A DNA stretch of 34,575 nucleotides from Desulfovibrionales bacterium (GCA_012727715.1 JAAYGN010000011.1:1-34575); one strand, 5' to 3'; shown: positions 8,544-17,666, numbered from the stretch's first letter. The notes: generated from the sequence alone by a model not told the origin. Program-made: numbers and translations.

Positions 8544-9734
8544 TTAACTGTTTTGCGGGATATGTAAGTTTTTTATGGCTAAAGCACTGACGCTAAGAAT
8601 GAAGACTCCCAAAAGTATAAAGCACAGGGATAATCCAATGCGTTCACCAGCCCAGGCCATGCTAAAGGGCAACAGACCGGCTCCCAATACTGATGAACAG
8701 GTAATGGTCAGGGATACAGACAAGTCGCTGGTGTTTTGAGGGCAAACAAGGGACAAGACTGCAAAGCCCACAGGAAAGAAACAAACCACAAATACAGGCT
8801 GTAATCCAAGCATGGCTATGGTCCACCACAAGGGGCCAATGCCTGCCAGACTGGTAGTTATGGCCGTGCCAGCTAAACAGAGGTATAAGGTTTGACGATA
8901 GCCAATGCGGTCAATGACCCAGCCTGTGGCTGGTAGGCAGAAAAGAGCCAGGAGTCGTGAGCAGCCCAGAATGATATTGGCATCTTCTCTGCTGACTCCT
9001 CTTTCTGAGGTTAAAAAAGCAGGCACCAGATTGTAAACACCGATCTCAATACCCACTGCCAGTACAAAAAGTGTGGCCATAATCCAAAAGGCTGGTTTGG
9101 AAATAATGGCGCGGATATTGCCTAACATTGGGGGTACGCCTGGACGTTTTGTTGTTGGGCCAAAGTGGTAATACACACCGGCCAGCCCCAAGCAACAAAG
9201 AGCAATGACACGAAAAAGTAATGAGTAGCCGATGGTTGATAGAAAAAGTTCTACGATAAATGGTGCCAAAATAAAGGATAAATTGGGGCCCAATTCATGA
9301 ACAGCAAAGGCTCGTCCCCAATAAGCAGAGCTTAGGGTTTCGGTGATGGTGACTACTCCAGAGGGCATGTACAGTCCCGCTCCAACTCCAATACAAATCA
9401 CCCAGGCCAGAAGTGCGGGAAAGGAATGAGTCCAAGAAAGCCCGAGCAGGGCCAGGCCAATGAGGGATACCGATAAAACAATGGTATTTTTGTGTCCCAG
9501 GTATTGGGAGACAAATCCAGTACATAAAACAGATACGCTATAGCCAGAAAAGAGAAATACATAGATTTTTGCACTGTTGGCTAACCCTTGACCCATGGTC
9601 TGGCTAATGGGCAGAAGCAGGGGACCAAAAATTGTTCGGGCCAGAAAGTTGGCAAAAAATATGGTGGTGAGCAGAATCAGAGCCGGAAGAGCCGGGGTAA
9701 AACCTGCGGGCAAGGTATTAGGTGTAGAGGGCAT
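8544..9734 (-). CDS. Major facilitator superfamily transporter
   Basis: A 396-residue protein with about twelve hydrophobic membrane-spanning stretches from PALILLTTIFFANFLARTIF to the last near SLCFILLGVFILSVSAL, as expected for an MFS carrier. The central loop after TM6 (around FGPTTKRPGVPP) splits the two six-helix halves. The ATG at 9734 has only a weak AAGG upstream. No substrate can be read from the sequence and no neighbour suggests one. It stands alone, convergent with the PilZ gene and divergent from lolA. Confidence 0.85.
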   Translation of the reverse strand: MPSTPNTLPAGFTPALPALILLTTIFFANFLARTIFGPLLLPISQTMGQGLANSAKIYVFLFSGYSVSVLCTGFVSQYLGHKNTIVLSVSLIGLALLGLSWTHSFPALLAWVICIGVGAGLYMPSGVVTITETLSSAYWGRAFAVHELGPNLSFILAPFIVELFLSTIGYSLLFRVIALCCLGLAGVYYHFGPTTKRPGVPPMLGNIRAIISKPAFWIMATLFVLAVGIEIGVYNLVPAFLTSERGVSREDANIILGCSRLLALFCLPATGWVIDRIGYRQTLYLCLAGTAITTSLAGIGPLWWTIAMLGLQPVFVVCFFPVGFAVLSLVCPQNTSDLSVSLTITCSSVLGAGLLPFSMAWAGERIGLSLCFILLGVFILSVSALAIKNLHIPQNS

Positions 9735-9926
9735 TAATTAATAACCTTATAAAGTTACAGGGATAATTGACCTGTTACTCTGATTTTGTTCAGATGTAGG
9801 ACGTTTGTGGTGGACTATAGCCTGGGTCAACTGCACAGGCACTGCTGTTATTTGGAGCCATGAGGCTAAAAAAGATATTTTTTATGAGCATTTTTTAAAA
9901 TAATCAATATCAGATCGGGAGGTTGC

Positions 9927-10565
9927 ATGTTGCGACTCATGTTTGCTGTTCTTTTTGTTGCCAGTAGTGCCTGGAGTGTTTTAGCCGCAGATCTCACAGG
10001 TAAAATTCAAGAGCGGTATGACACCTTAGATTCTTTTCGGGCATTTTTTCTGCAAAAATTAACCAATGCTTCGAGCAAGGAAGTCCAGGAAAGATTAGGC
10101 AGTATTGCCTTTGCCAAACCACATTTTATTCGTTGGGAAACCACCAGTCCTGAACCGGAGATTCTTATTATTGGCCAGGATATGGTGTGGGATTATTTTC
10201 CAGAAGAAGAAACAGCCTATCGCTATTCTGTGACAGAGGTGCTTGATTCCAAAACCATGATACGTTTTTTGTCTGGAGAAGCCAATCTTAAGGAGGATTT
10301 CATTATTGAGGATCTGGGCCTGGATAATGCTTTGATTCATCTGAAGTTGATGCCCAAGGAACCTGAACCCTCATTGGTGGAGGGGGAAATTTGGGTGCAC
10401 CCTGAACAGTATATGATTGAACGTATCAAGCTCCTGGATTTCTTTGGTAATGAAAATGATCTGGAGTTAACGGGTATTGAGCAAAACGTAGCCATGAGGA
10501 GTGATGAATTTTCTTTCACTCCACCCCAAGGTATTGATATTTTAGAAGGTCCGCTAGAACAATAG
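9927..10565 (+). CDS. lolA: Outer-membrane lipoprotein carrier protein LolA
   Basis: A periplasmic chaperone that ferries lipoproteins from the LolCDE exporter to the outer membrane. The 212-residue precursor has a signal peptide (about residues 1-20, ending SVLA before ADLTGKIQ). The LolA fold follows with FRAFFLQKLTNA, the characteristic FAKPHFIRWETTSPEPE segment, and a hydrophobic ligand-binding half-barrel. A strong GGGAGG site precedes the ATG. The gene appears to be transcribed alone and is closed by a strong terminator at 10611. Confidence 0.92.
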   Translation: MLRLMFAVLFVASSAWSVLAADLTGKIQERYDTLDSFRAFFLQKLTNASSKEVQERLGSIAFAKPHFIRWETTSPEPEILIIGQDMVWDYFPEEETAYRYSVTEVLDSKTMIRFLSGEANLKEDFIIEDLGLDNALIHLKLMPKEPEPSLVEGEIWVHPEQYMIERIKLLDFFGNENDLELTGIEQNVAMRSDEFSFTPPQGIDILEGPLEQ

Positions 10566-10610
10566 ATCAGAGCCTCAGCCACTTTTTTTTTGGAAAAGGA
10601 CATTGAGCAT

Positions 10611-10658
10611 AACGCTTAGAGTACCCGTTGGACATTGGTATTCTAAGCGTTTTCTTTT
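10611..10658 (+). terminator. Rho-independent terminator of lolA
   Basis: A 15-bp stem (AACGCTTAGAGTACC pairing with GGTATTCTAAGCGTT, one G-U pair) with an 11-base loop, followed by TTCTTTT. Confidence 0.88.
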
Positions 10659-11231
10659 CCCCTGATCAGGCTGTCATTGACAACGAGAGCCTATTTGTCA
10701 TAGCCGCTTGTCGATAGATAAGAATGAGGTTGTTGTCCAAGCGAGATGCTACGAGTCAGTAATAAAGGATTTTGAGCAATATTATTAAACGCAGATATTT
10801 CGATGGCGGGTAAGGATACACTTCCAAACTGTGTTTACAATATAATATTTCTTGGCTCTTTGTGGATCTTCATATCCCTTACTCCCGCCTTAGGTTGTCC
10901 GTTATCTCTTTCAAGTATTTTTTTCGATCTGCTTTCAGTCCAACTTTTTTGGTGGTCTGGCATTTGTGCTAATGCATATTTTCATGGCCAATGCTGAAAG
11001 CCATATTGGAGATTTCTAGATATTGGGGCAATTTTTTGTACTGTTGGGCAAGTTGTACTTGCCTTTATTTTAGGTGCTATATGGCGATGTTAGGGATAAA
11101 ATGGCTTGTGGTGGAGAGCCACATATCTTTCCCAAATTTTACGAGGTTTTCGGGATCGGCCTGAGAAGCCTCATGGCAAAGGGTGTCCTTTACAGGTGTA
11201 TGGAATTTAACATTCAGGTAAGGAGTTTTTG
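10659..11231. other. Long intergenic region between lolA and livK
   Basis: About 570 bp without a convincing gene. It holds a 64-codon open frame (10803-10997, hydrophobic, no ribosome-binding site) whose frame continues after TGA for 31 more codons of hydrophobic sequence, so it may be a decayed membrane-protein gene. It also has a terminator-like hairpin at 11046-11071 and a small hairpin GTGG/CCAC near 11107-11122. The livK promoter must lie in the last 150 bp, where I see no clear -35/-10 pair. Confidence 0.45.
11046..11071 (+). terminator. Possible orphan terminator upstream of livK
   Basis: Stem GGCAAGT/ACTTGCC (11047-11053 with 11057-11063, three-base loop), followed by TTTATTTT. No recognised gene ends shortly before it, so it may end an unannotated short transcript or be a leader structure. 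Confidence 0.35.
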
Positions 11232-12371
11232 ATGAAAAGGCTTGTAGTCCTGTGCATGGTTTTGGCCATGGTCTGCGGTTTTGCGAGTATGTCCATTGCT
11301 GCTGATGACACTGTTCGTATTGGTGTGTTTTTACCTTTGACTGGCCAGAATGCTTTTGGTGGCCAGCTAGAATTGGAAGGTGTGCAGATGGCCCATAAGG
11401 AAATGGGCGAAATTTTGGGTAAAAAGGTTGAATTGTTTGTCGTGGATAACAAATCAGACAAGGTTGAATCCGCCAATGCTGTCAACCGACTGATAGAAAA
11501 GGAAAAAGTACATGCCATCATTGGTACCTATGGTTCCTCTTTGGCCATGGCTGGCGGTGAAGTAGCTGAAAAGGCCGGTATTCCCATGATGGGCACCAGT
11601 TGTACCAGCCCTTTGGTTACTCAGGGCAAAAAGTACATCTTTCGTGTCTGTTTTATTGATCCTTTTCAGGGTGCTGGGGCAGCCACTTATGCCTTCAAAG
11701 ACTTGGACATGAAAAAAGCGGCCCTGCTCATTGACGTGGCCAATGATTATTCTGTGGGTCTGGCCAGCTTTTTTAAAAAGTCTTTTACCAAGCTGGGTGG
11801 TGAAGTTGTGGCAACCCTCAACTACCAGTCTGGTGATCAGGATTTTACAGCCCAATTACAGGAAATTATTTCCAAAGAACCTGATGTTATGTTTATTCCT
11901 TCCTACTTTGCTGAAGGTGCCATTATTATGAAGCAAGCCAAGGAATTGGGCGCCAATTTCAAGATCATGGGTGGTGATGCCATGGATAACCCCGAAATCA
12001 CTACCATTGGCGGCGCTGCTGTGGAAGGTTTTATGCATACCACCTTTCCCTATGATCCATCCATGCCAGACATGAATCCTGTGGCAGCGAAGTTCACCGA
12101 AGAGTGGAGCAAGCTCCATCCTGAAAAGGACCCCAATGTGAACGCTGCTTTGGGCTATGATTCCTACATGATTATTATGGATGCCATTCAGCGTGCTCAG
12201 TCTGCCGAGCCCCAGGCCATCACTGATGCTTTGGCTGCCACCGAAGGTTTTGTCGGTGTAACTGGAACAACGACCATTAATGAGACCCATGATGCTGAAA
12301 AGCCTGTTGGTCTGGTTATGATCCAGGATGGCAAGAAAACCTACGTCAATAGCATTACTCCTGAACTCTAA
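11232..12371 (+). CDS. livK: Branched-chain amino acid ABC transporter, substrate-binding protein
   Basis: A periplasmic binding protein of the Leu/Ile/Val type, 379 residues. The signal peptide MKRLVVLCMVLAMVCGF runs to a cleavage site near SIA-AD (residue 23). The mature part begins TVRIGVFLPLTGQNA, the family hallmark, and includes GTYGSSLAMAGGEVAEKAGI and NDYSVGLASFFKKSF. I use the ATG at 11232, which lies 7 bases after AAGGAG. A TTG one codon earlier is too close to that site. It heads a complete liv operon. A hairpin after it probably allows extra livK expression. Ligand choice within the family is uncertain. Confidence 0.93.
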   Translation: MKRLVVLCMVLAMVCGFASMSIAADDTVRIGVFLPLTGQNAFGGQLELEGVQMAHKEMGEILGKKVELFVVDNKSDKVESANAVNRLIEKEKVHAIIGTYGSSLAMAGGEVAEKAGIPMMGTSCTSPLVTQGKKYIFRVCFIDPFQGAGAATYAFKDLDMKKAALLIDVANDYSVGLASFFKKSFTKLGGEVVATLNYQSGDQDFTAQLQEIISKEPDVMFIPSYFAEGAIIMKQAKELGANFKIMGGDAMDNPEITTIGGAAVEGFMHTTFPYDPSMPDMNPVAAKFTEEWSKLHPEKDPNVNAALGYDSYMIIMDAIQRAQSAEPQAITDALAATEGFVGVTGTTTINETHDAEKPVGLVMIQDGKKTYVNSITPEL

Positions 12372-12397
12372 GTTGAAAAAAGCCCTGTAGGGGTATT

Positions 12398-12428
12398 GGC
12401 GGCAGGAACCAAAGCCTGCCGCCTTCTT
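12398..12428 (+). terminator. Intercistronic hairpin after livK (partial terminator)
   Basis: A perfect 9-bp G+C-rich stem (GGCGGCAGG/CCTGCCGCC) with an 8-base loop and a short TTCTT. It sits between livK and livH, where such hairpins commonly stabilise or attenuate the transcript so the binding protein is made in excess. Confidence 0.6.
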
Positions 12429-12445
12429 ACATTAAGGAACTTGGT

Positions 12446-13339
12446 ATGAATCTGGCCACTTTTATTCAGCATTTCTTAAACAGCCTGACCTTGGGCAGTT
12501 TGTATGCGCTTATCGCCATTGGCTACACCATGGTTTACGGAATTTTGCGCCTGATCAATTTCGCTCATAGTGAAATTTTCATGCTCGGAGCCTACCTGGT
12601 TTTTTGGGGCATTACTCTTTTTCATCTGCCCTGGCCTTTGGCCATAGTCGCATCTATTATTCTGGTTGCCGGAATGGGGATTATGGTGGATCGCATTGCC
12701 TATCGCCCTTTGCGTGACGCTCCCCGCATTTCTGCCCTGATCAGTGCCATTGGTGTTTCCTTTTTTCTGCAGAACGTGGCCATTGTTTTTTTTCAAGCTA
12801 TCCCTCGCGAAGTCTATCGTCCTGAATGGTTGGAAAACCCGATCATTTTCCACGGAGTGCGTGTTTTGCCCTTGACCTTGTTTGTGCCGGTGCTGTCTTT
12901 ATTGCTTATGCTCGGGTTGGTGTATGTTGTATATCATACCAAGGCTGGTCTGGGTATGCGCGCCATTAGCAAGGATATTGAAACAAGTTATCTTATGGGC
13001 GTATCCGTGAACCAGGTCATTGCTCTAACCTTTGGCATTGGTTCCGCTCTGGCTGCTGCCAGTGGTATCATGTGGGCACTGAGATATCCACAACTTCAGC
13101 CTATTATGGGGACTATTCCTGGATTTAAGGCCTTTATTGCTGCTGTCTTTGGGGGCATTGGCTCCATTCAAGGGGCGGTTATCGGTGGGCTGACTCTTGG
13201 TTTTATTGAGATTATGACCGTAGCTTTTTTTCCAGACCTGGCGGGTTATCGTGATGCCTTTGCCTTTATCCTGCTTATTGCCATTTTGTTGGTCAAACCC
13301 ACAGGGCTGTTGGGTGTCAAGATGGAGGATAAGGTCTGA
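12446..13339 (+). CDS. livH: Branched-chain amino acid ABC transporter permease
   Basis: A 297-residue inner-membrane permease with about eight hydrophobic segments. It starts FIQHFLNSLTLGSLYALIAI and carries GYTMVYGILRLINFAHSEIF, the family signature near residue 30. The cytoplasmic coupling region is GLGMRAISKDIETSYLMGVS near 175. AAGGA precedes the ATG. The stop overlaps the livM start by one base (TGATG), so the two permeases are made together and should form the LivHM heterodimer. Confidence 0.95.
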   Translation: MNLATFIQHFLNSLTLGSLYALIAIGYTMVYGILRLINFAHSEIFMLGAYLVFWGITLFHLPWPLAIVASIILVAGMGIMVDRIAYRPLRDAPRISALISAIGVSFFLQNVAIVFFQAIPREVYRPEWLENPIIFHGVRVLPLTLFVPVLSLLLMLGLVYVVYHTKAGLGMRAISKDIETSYLMGVSVNQVIALTFGIGSALAAASGIMWALRYPQLQPIMGTIPGFKAFIAAVFGGIGSIQGAVIGGLTLGFIEIMTVAFFPDLAGYRDAFAFILLIAILLVKPTGLLGVKMEDKV

Positions 13340-14370
13340 TGAAAAATACAACCTGGTTAAACCTTCTTCTTATTCTTTGTCTGGGTTTGTTTTTATGGTG
13401 GGCTGATGGAACCTTGGATGGCTATAAAATCAGGGTCTTAAATCTTATTGCCATTAATATTATTTTAGCCTTGTCTTTGAATCTTATCTACGGATTTACA
13501 GGTATGTTTAGCCTGGGGCATGCTGGATTTATGGCCATTGGTGCTTATGTGTGCTCCATTTTGATTATGACCCCAGCCCAAAAGGAAACCCAGTTTATCC
13601 TTCAGGAAGCCTATTTTTGGGTGCAAAACTCCCATGCTCCCTTTATTGTGGCTGTGGTCTTGGGTGGACTTACGGCTGCTTTGTTTGGGGTTTTGATCGG
13701 TATCCCTTTGTTACGTTTAGGGGATGACTATTTGGGTATTGCCACCTTGGGATTTGCAGAAATTATTCGTATTGTTGCCAACAATATCCCCAGGGTAACC
13801 AATGGTGCTCTGGGCTTTAAGGGCATTCCAGATCATGCCAATCTCTGGTGGACCTATGGCTGGTGCGTCCTCACACTTTTTCTGATTGTTCGGATCTTAA
13901 ATAGTAATACTGGCAATGTCTTTAAGGCCATTCGGGATGATGAAACCGCAGCCAAAGCCATGGGTATTAATATCTTCAAAATGAAGCTTTTATCCTTTAG
14001 CTTTGGTGCTTTTTGTGCGGGGGTCGGCGGAGCTTTACTGGCCAGTCTTGTTAACACCATAGATCCCAAAATGTTTATTTTTATCCAAACCTTTAATATC
14101 TTGATGATTGTGGTTACTGGCGGATTGGGTTCTGTGACCGGGTCTATTCTTGCGGGCATTGGCATTACAGTGATGTTGGAGTGGCTGCGCTTTGTGGAAA
14201 ATCCCATAACCATAGGTTCTTGGACCATGGCCGGTATTCCCGGTATGCGCATGGTTGTTTTTTCTTTGCTCCTTATTCTTGTGATTCTTTTTCGCCGGGA
14301 AGGTATCATGGGTATGCGTGAAATTACCTGGGCGGGAATTGCCCGTTTTATGAAGCGAGGCAAGGCATGA
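13339..14370 (+). CDS. livM: Branched-chain amino acid ABC transporter permease
   Basis: A 343-residue second permease subunit. The signature NIILALSLNLIYGFTGMFSL followed by GHAGFMAIGAY is near residues 40-70. The LGDDYLGIATLGFAEIIRIV segment follows, and the ATPase-coupling loop AIRDDETAAKAMGINIFKMK is near 200. It overlaps livH at its start and livG at its end (ATGA), typical of liv operons. Confidence 0.95.
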   Translation: MKNTTWLNLLLILCLGLFLWWADGTLDGYKIRVLNLIAINIILALSLNLIYGFTGMFSLGHAGFMAIGAYVCSILIMTPAQKETQFILQEAYFWVQNSHAPFIVAVVLGGLTAALFGVLIGIPLLRLGDDYLGIATLGFAEIIRIVANNIPRVTNGALGFKGIPDHANLWWTYGWCVLTLFLIVRILNSNTGNVFKAIRDDETAAKAMGINIFKMKLLSFSFGAFCAGVGGALLASLVNTIDPKMFIFIQTFNILMIVVTGGLGSVTGSILAGIGITVMLEWLRFVENPITIGSWTMAGIPGMRMVVFSLLLILVILFRREGIMGMREITWAGIARFMKRGKA

Positions 14371-15146
14371 GTATCATTTTGGAAACCACTGGATTAACCA
14401 TGCGTTTTGGTGGCTTGGCTGCGGTTACAGATTTTTCAGCCAGCATTCCCAAGGGGAGCATTACCGGTCTCATCGGTCCTAATGGCGCAGGTAAAACCAC
14501 ATGCTTTAATATGATAACCGGTTTTTATCGTCCCACTCAAGGCCAAGTATTTTTTCAGGGGCAAGAACTGACGGGTAAATCTCCCCATTGTGTCTGTCGG
14601 GCGGGAATTGCGCGTACTTTTCAAAATATTCGTCTTTTTGGCCATGAAACAGCTCTGGAAAATGTTTTGATTGGTGCTTTTGTGCGTCAAAAAACAGGAT
14701 GGATTCAGTCAGTGCTGATGACCCCAGCCTCGCGACGAGAAGAAAATCAACTGCGGGATCAGGCCATGGAGCTTTTGGATGTGGTGGGCTTAGCGAATAT
14801 TGCCCAGGAAAAAGCCAAAAGCTTGCCTTATGGAGCCCAACGCCGTTTGGAAATAGCCAGGGCCTTGGCGACCCAACCCAGCTTTTTACTCCTGGATGAA
14901 CCTGCTGCCGGTATGAATCCCCAAGAATCACTTGAGCTTATGGACTTTATTCGTACCATCCGCACCCGTTTTGACCTGACCATTCTTTTAATTGAGCACG
15001 ATATGAAAGTGGTCATGGGCGTGTGTGAGCATATGTGGGTACTGGACTATGGACTGACTATTGCCGAGGGTTGCCCTGAAGCCATTCAGTCTAATCCCAA
15101 GGTTATTGAAGCTTATCTGGGTGAGGAGTACGTTCGCCATGCTTGA
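14367..15146 (+). CDS. livG: Branched-chain amino acid ABC transporter ATP-binding protein
   Basis: A 259-residue ABC ATPase with Walker A GPNGAGKTT near residue 37, IARTFQNIRLF in the Q-loop region, the signature LPYGAQRRLEIARALA (a divergent form usual in LivG), Walker B FLLLDEPAAGMNP, and the H-loop LIEHDMKVVMGV. The C-terminal GLTIAEGCPEAIQSNPKVIE is the standard LivG tail. It overlaps livM (ATGA) and livF (8 bases). Confidence 0.95.
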   Translation: MSIILETTGLTMRFGGLAAVTDFSASIPKGSITGLIGPNGAGKTTCFNMITGFYRPTQGQVFFQGQELTGKSPHCVCRAGIARTFQNIRLFGHETALENVLIGAFVRQKTGWIQSVLMTPASRREENQLRDQAMELLDVVGLANIAQEKAKSLPYGAQRRLEIARALATQPSFLLLDEPAAGMNPQESLELMDFIRTIRTRFDLTILLIEHDMKVVMGVCEHMWVLDYGLTIAEGCPEAIQSNPKVIEAYLGEEYVRHA

Positions 15147-15846
15147 AGTTAGCGATTTGCATGTTTACTATGGGGGAATTCATGCCTTAAAGGGTATTTC
15201 CCTGGAAGCAGCCCGGGGCCAGATTGTGACCCTTATTGGGGCCAATGGTGCGGGTAAGAGTAGTACCTTGCGGGCTATTTCCGGGCTGATTAAAAATAAA
15301 AAGGGCACCATTACCTATAAAGGTCAGGATATCACTGCCATGGACCCGGTGGAGGTGGTGAAAAGTGGGATTGTCATGTCCCCTGAGGGGCGGAGGATTT
15401 TTCCTCATTTGTCTGTGGAGGAAAATTTGTATTTGGGTGCCTATAGTCGCTCGGACAAGGACGGTATTGAACGGGACAAGGAGTGGGTTTTTGATCTTTT
15501 CCCTCGCTTAAGGGAACGTAAAAATCAAAAAGGTGGAACCCTGTCTGGTGGTGAACAGCAAATGCTGGCTGTAGCTCGAGCACTTATGAGTGCTCCTGAC
15601 GTCATTATGCTTGATGAGCCTTCTTTGGGATTGGCCCCTCTTTTGGTGAATGATGTCTTTAAGATCATTGGTTTGATCAATGAAGAACAGGGTAAAACCG
15701 TGGTGCTGGTGGAGCAAAATGCCTTTGCAGCCCTTAAAATTGCCCACTACGCCTATGTTTTGGAAACAGGCTCCATAGTACTCCAGGGTACGGGTGAGGA
15801 GCTTATTAATGATAAGCGCATCATTGAGGCATACCTGGGTGGCTAG
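15139..15846 (+). CDS. livF: Branched-chain amino acid ABC transporter ATP-binding protein
   Basis: A 235-residue ABC ATPase partner of LivG. Visible motifs are Walker A GANGAGKSS, VMSPEGRRIFPHLSVEENL, the signature LSGGEQQMLAVARALM, Walker B VIMLDEPSLGLAP and the H-loop VLVEQNAF. I place the start at the ATG at 15139 (MLEVSDLHVYYGG), which follows GAGGAG inside the end of livG. A longer in-frame reading back to 15061 is only livG sequence in another frame. It ends the liv operon. No strong terminator is visible after it. Confidence 0.95.
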   Translation: MLEVSDLHVYYGGIHALKGISLEAARGQIVTLIGANGAGKSSTLRAISGLIKNKKGTITYKGQDITAMDPVEVVKSGIVMSPEGRRIFPHLSVEENLYLGAYSRSDKDGIERDKEWVFDLFPRLRERKNQKGGTLSGGEQQMLAVARALMSAPDVIMLDEPSLGLAPLLVNDVFKIIGLINEEQGKTVVLVEQNAFAALKIAHYAYVLETGSIVLQGTGEELINDKRIIEAYLGG

Positions 15847-15937
15847 AGCCAACCAAATGTCTTGTCAGGGATCTTTTTTACCTTTTTAATAACATGAGTG
15901 ATGCTTTTTATTTGGGACTCATGGGCAAGGTTTTATT

Positions 15938-15966
15938 TTACTGCTGTGGGTTCGAGATGCTATAAT
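15938..15966 (+). promoter_or_regulatory. Possible upstream promoter of the tRNA pair
   Basis: TTACTG at 15938, a 17-base spacer, and a perfect -10 TATAAT at 15961-15966. It would be in tandem with the stronger promoter at 15980. Confidence 0.4.
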
Positions 15967-15979
15967 AGAGAAATTGTTC

Positions 15980-16008
15980 TTGACGAAAAATTAAAAAATC
16001 TCTATATA
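15980..16008 (+). promoter_or_regulatory. Sigma-70-type promoter of the tRNA pair
   Basis: -35 TTGACG at 15980-15985, a 17-base A+T-rich spacer, and -10 TATATA at 16003-16008. The start point should fall near 16015, about 15 bases before tRNA-Val. Confidence 0.72.
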
Positions 16009-16029
16009 TTATCTCTTGTTGGACGGACA

Positions 16030-16105
16030 GGGCGGTTAGCTCAGCTGGGAGAGCATCGGCCTTACAAGCCGAGGGTCACAGGTTCGATCCCTGTACCGCC
16101 CACCA
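16030..16105 (+). tRNA. tRNA-Val (anticodon UAC)
   Basis: A full 76-base cloverleaf. Acceptor GGGCGGT pairs with ACCGCCC, the D-arm is TTAGCTCAGCTGGGAGAGC, the anticodon loop CTTACAA has TAC at 16063-16065, and the T-arm is CAGGTTCGATCCCTG. The discriminator A and CCA are encoded in the DNA (16102-16105). Confidence 0.97.
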
Positions 16106-16114
16106 TCACATTGC

Positions 16115-16191
<77 letters not shown>

Positions 16192-16192
16192 T

Positions 16193-17530
16193 TTACAAAT
16201 TAGGGGTTTCAGTTGGTAAGCTGAAGCCCCTTTTTTTATGGCTTTCTTTGGCCTTTTCGTCTGTAAAAATAATTTCTGTTGCTGACTCCACCTCAGGTAA
16301 TTGCTCCACATCCTTAAGTTTTCGTTCCAGAGCTCGACTGCGTACTCCGGTTTGTTCGATAGTTTGGCTGGCGGTGTGAAGTTGTTGTTTTACTTTGTCC
16401 AAAGTGTCTCCAAATTTTTGAAATTCTGTTTTAACAGCCCGTAAGGTCCGCCACACTTCAGAGGCGCGTTCTTCAATGGCCAGGGTTTGAAAGCCCAGGC
16501 GCAGGCTATTTAAAATAGCCACTAAGGTCGTTGGCCCAGCCACAATGATTCGGTATTTTTGCTGGAGTTCTTCGATCAAGGCCGATTGACGTAAGATTTC
16601 TGCGTACAGCCCTTCTGTGGCCAAAAACATGATCGCAAAATCAGTGGTCTCGGGTGGATTTATGTATTTTTCATGAATGTCCCTGGCTGCTTCACGGATG
16701 GTTCGAGCCAGGGCATTTGATGCCGTCTGCACAGCCTGCATATCTGCTTTTTCAGCTGCGTCTTGTAAGCGAAGGTAATCTTCTTGGGGGAATTTGGAAT
16801 CAATGGGTAGCCACACTTGGCTATGGGGCTGGTCTTTGGGCCCTGGCAAGCGTACTGCAAACTCCACTCGTTGTAGTGAACCTGGCCGAACACAGACATT
16901 TTTTTCATATTGTTTAGAGGTTAGCACCTGATCCAATAATGCTTCGAGCTGAATTTCCGCCCAAGTACCTCGAGCTTTCACATTATTGAGCACACGTTTT
17001 AGGTCACCTACTCCAGTGGCCAAGTTTTGCATTTCTCCCAAGCCCTGGTGTACGGCCTCCAGGCGTTGACTTACTAATTGAAAGGATTCACCAAGGCGTC
17101 GTTCTAAAGTCGCATGTAATTGTTCATCAACTACCTGGCGCATTTGCTCAAGTTTTTGTTCGTTACTGGCTTGGAGCTCTTTAACTCGGGCATCCAAGGT
17201 GGTGCGGATTTGTTCCAAGCTGGCCTGATGAGCGGTAGAGAAGTCTTGTAATTGAACAACCATCTTTTCTAATAATTTTTGATGGCTGCGGGCAATGAGA
17301 ACCAGATTTTTTGACAGAGTCTGGGAGCTTGCTTTGAGGCCCAAGGCAACTTCTTCCCGTAAACTTCGGCCTGCTTCACGGGATTCTTCACGTCCGTCGC
17401 GGAGTTGTATTCGAATTTCCTGATGGATACGTAAGTATTCTGCCCGCAACAAAATGAAAAAAAAGATAGTCACTACCGTAGTGACCATGGCTACAGCCAA
17501 GATAATCCAAATTAAAATTTCAGTGGTCAC
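16193..17530 (-). CDS. rmuC: RmuC-family DNA recombination protein
   Basis: A 445-residue RmuC homologue. In E. coli this family limits recombination at inverted repeats, and the domain has a nuclease-like fold. Residues 5-28 form an N-terminal membrane anchor (IWIILAVAMVTTVVTIFF). A long coiled coil follows to about residue 165. The RmuC domain comes next, with RGTWAEIQLEALLDQVL, WLPIDSKFPQEDY, KYINPPETTDFAIMFLATEG and VAGPTTLVAILNSLRLGFQT. The start is a GTG, 6 bases after GGAG. The C-terminus overlaps the terminator of the convergent tRNA genes. Confidence 0.92.
   Translation of the reverse strand: MTTEILIWIILAVAMVTTVVTIFFFILLRAEYLRIHQEIRIQLRDGREESREAGRSLREEVALGLKASSQTLSKNLVLIARSHQKLLEKMVVQLQDFSTAHQASLEQIRTTLDARVKELQASNEQKLEQMRQVVDEQLHATLERRLGESFQLVSQRLEAVHQGLGEMQNLATGVGDLKRVLNNVKARGTWAEIQLEALLDQVLTSKQYEKNVCVRPGSLQRVEFAVRLPGPKDQPHSQVWLPIDSKFPQEDYLRLQDAAEKADMQAVQTASNALARTIREAARDIHEKYINPPETTDFAIMFLATEGLYAEILRQSALIEELQQKYRIIVAGPTTLVAILNSLRLGFQTLAIEERASEVWRTLRAVKTEFQKFGDTLDKVKQQLHTASQTIEQTGVRSRALERKLKDVEQLPEVESATEIIFTDEKAKESHKKRGFSLPTETPNL
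16202..16237 (+). terminator. Terminator of the tRNA pair, inside the 3' end of rmuC
   Basis: Stem GGGGTTTCAG/CTGAAGCCCC (10 bp, one G-U pair), 8-base loop, then seven T. The same bases encode the last residues of RmuC on the other strand. Confidence 0.88.
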
Positions 17531-17635
17531 TTTTTCTCCAAAGGAAAAATGTGCGGTTATTATTTGTTTAACAGCTGATTTTGGCAGAGGTCCGGGTGAG
17601 GAAGAGCTTTATGCTTTGCGCCTTATGTCATGCTG

Positions 17636-17666
17636 ATTTTAATCATCAAAGGTAAATATATGTCAA
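17636..17666 (-). promoter_or_regulatory. Possible rmuC promoter
   Basis: On the minus strand a perfect -35 TTGACA (17666-17661) lies upstream of A+T-rich -10 candidates (ATTAAA at 17-base spacing, TAAAAT at 19). It is about 110 bases before the rmuC start. Confidence 0.35.

Noticed and set aside
10995-10997. TGA read as selenocysteine between two hydrophobic open parts
   Set aside because: No SECIS-like hairpin is visible just downstream, and the second part overlaps a terminator-like hairpin.
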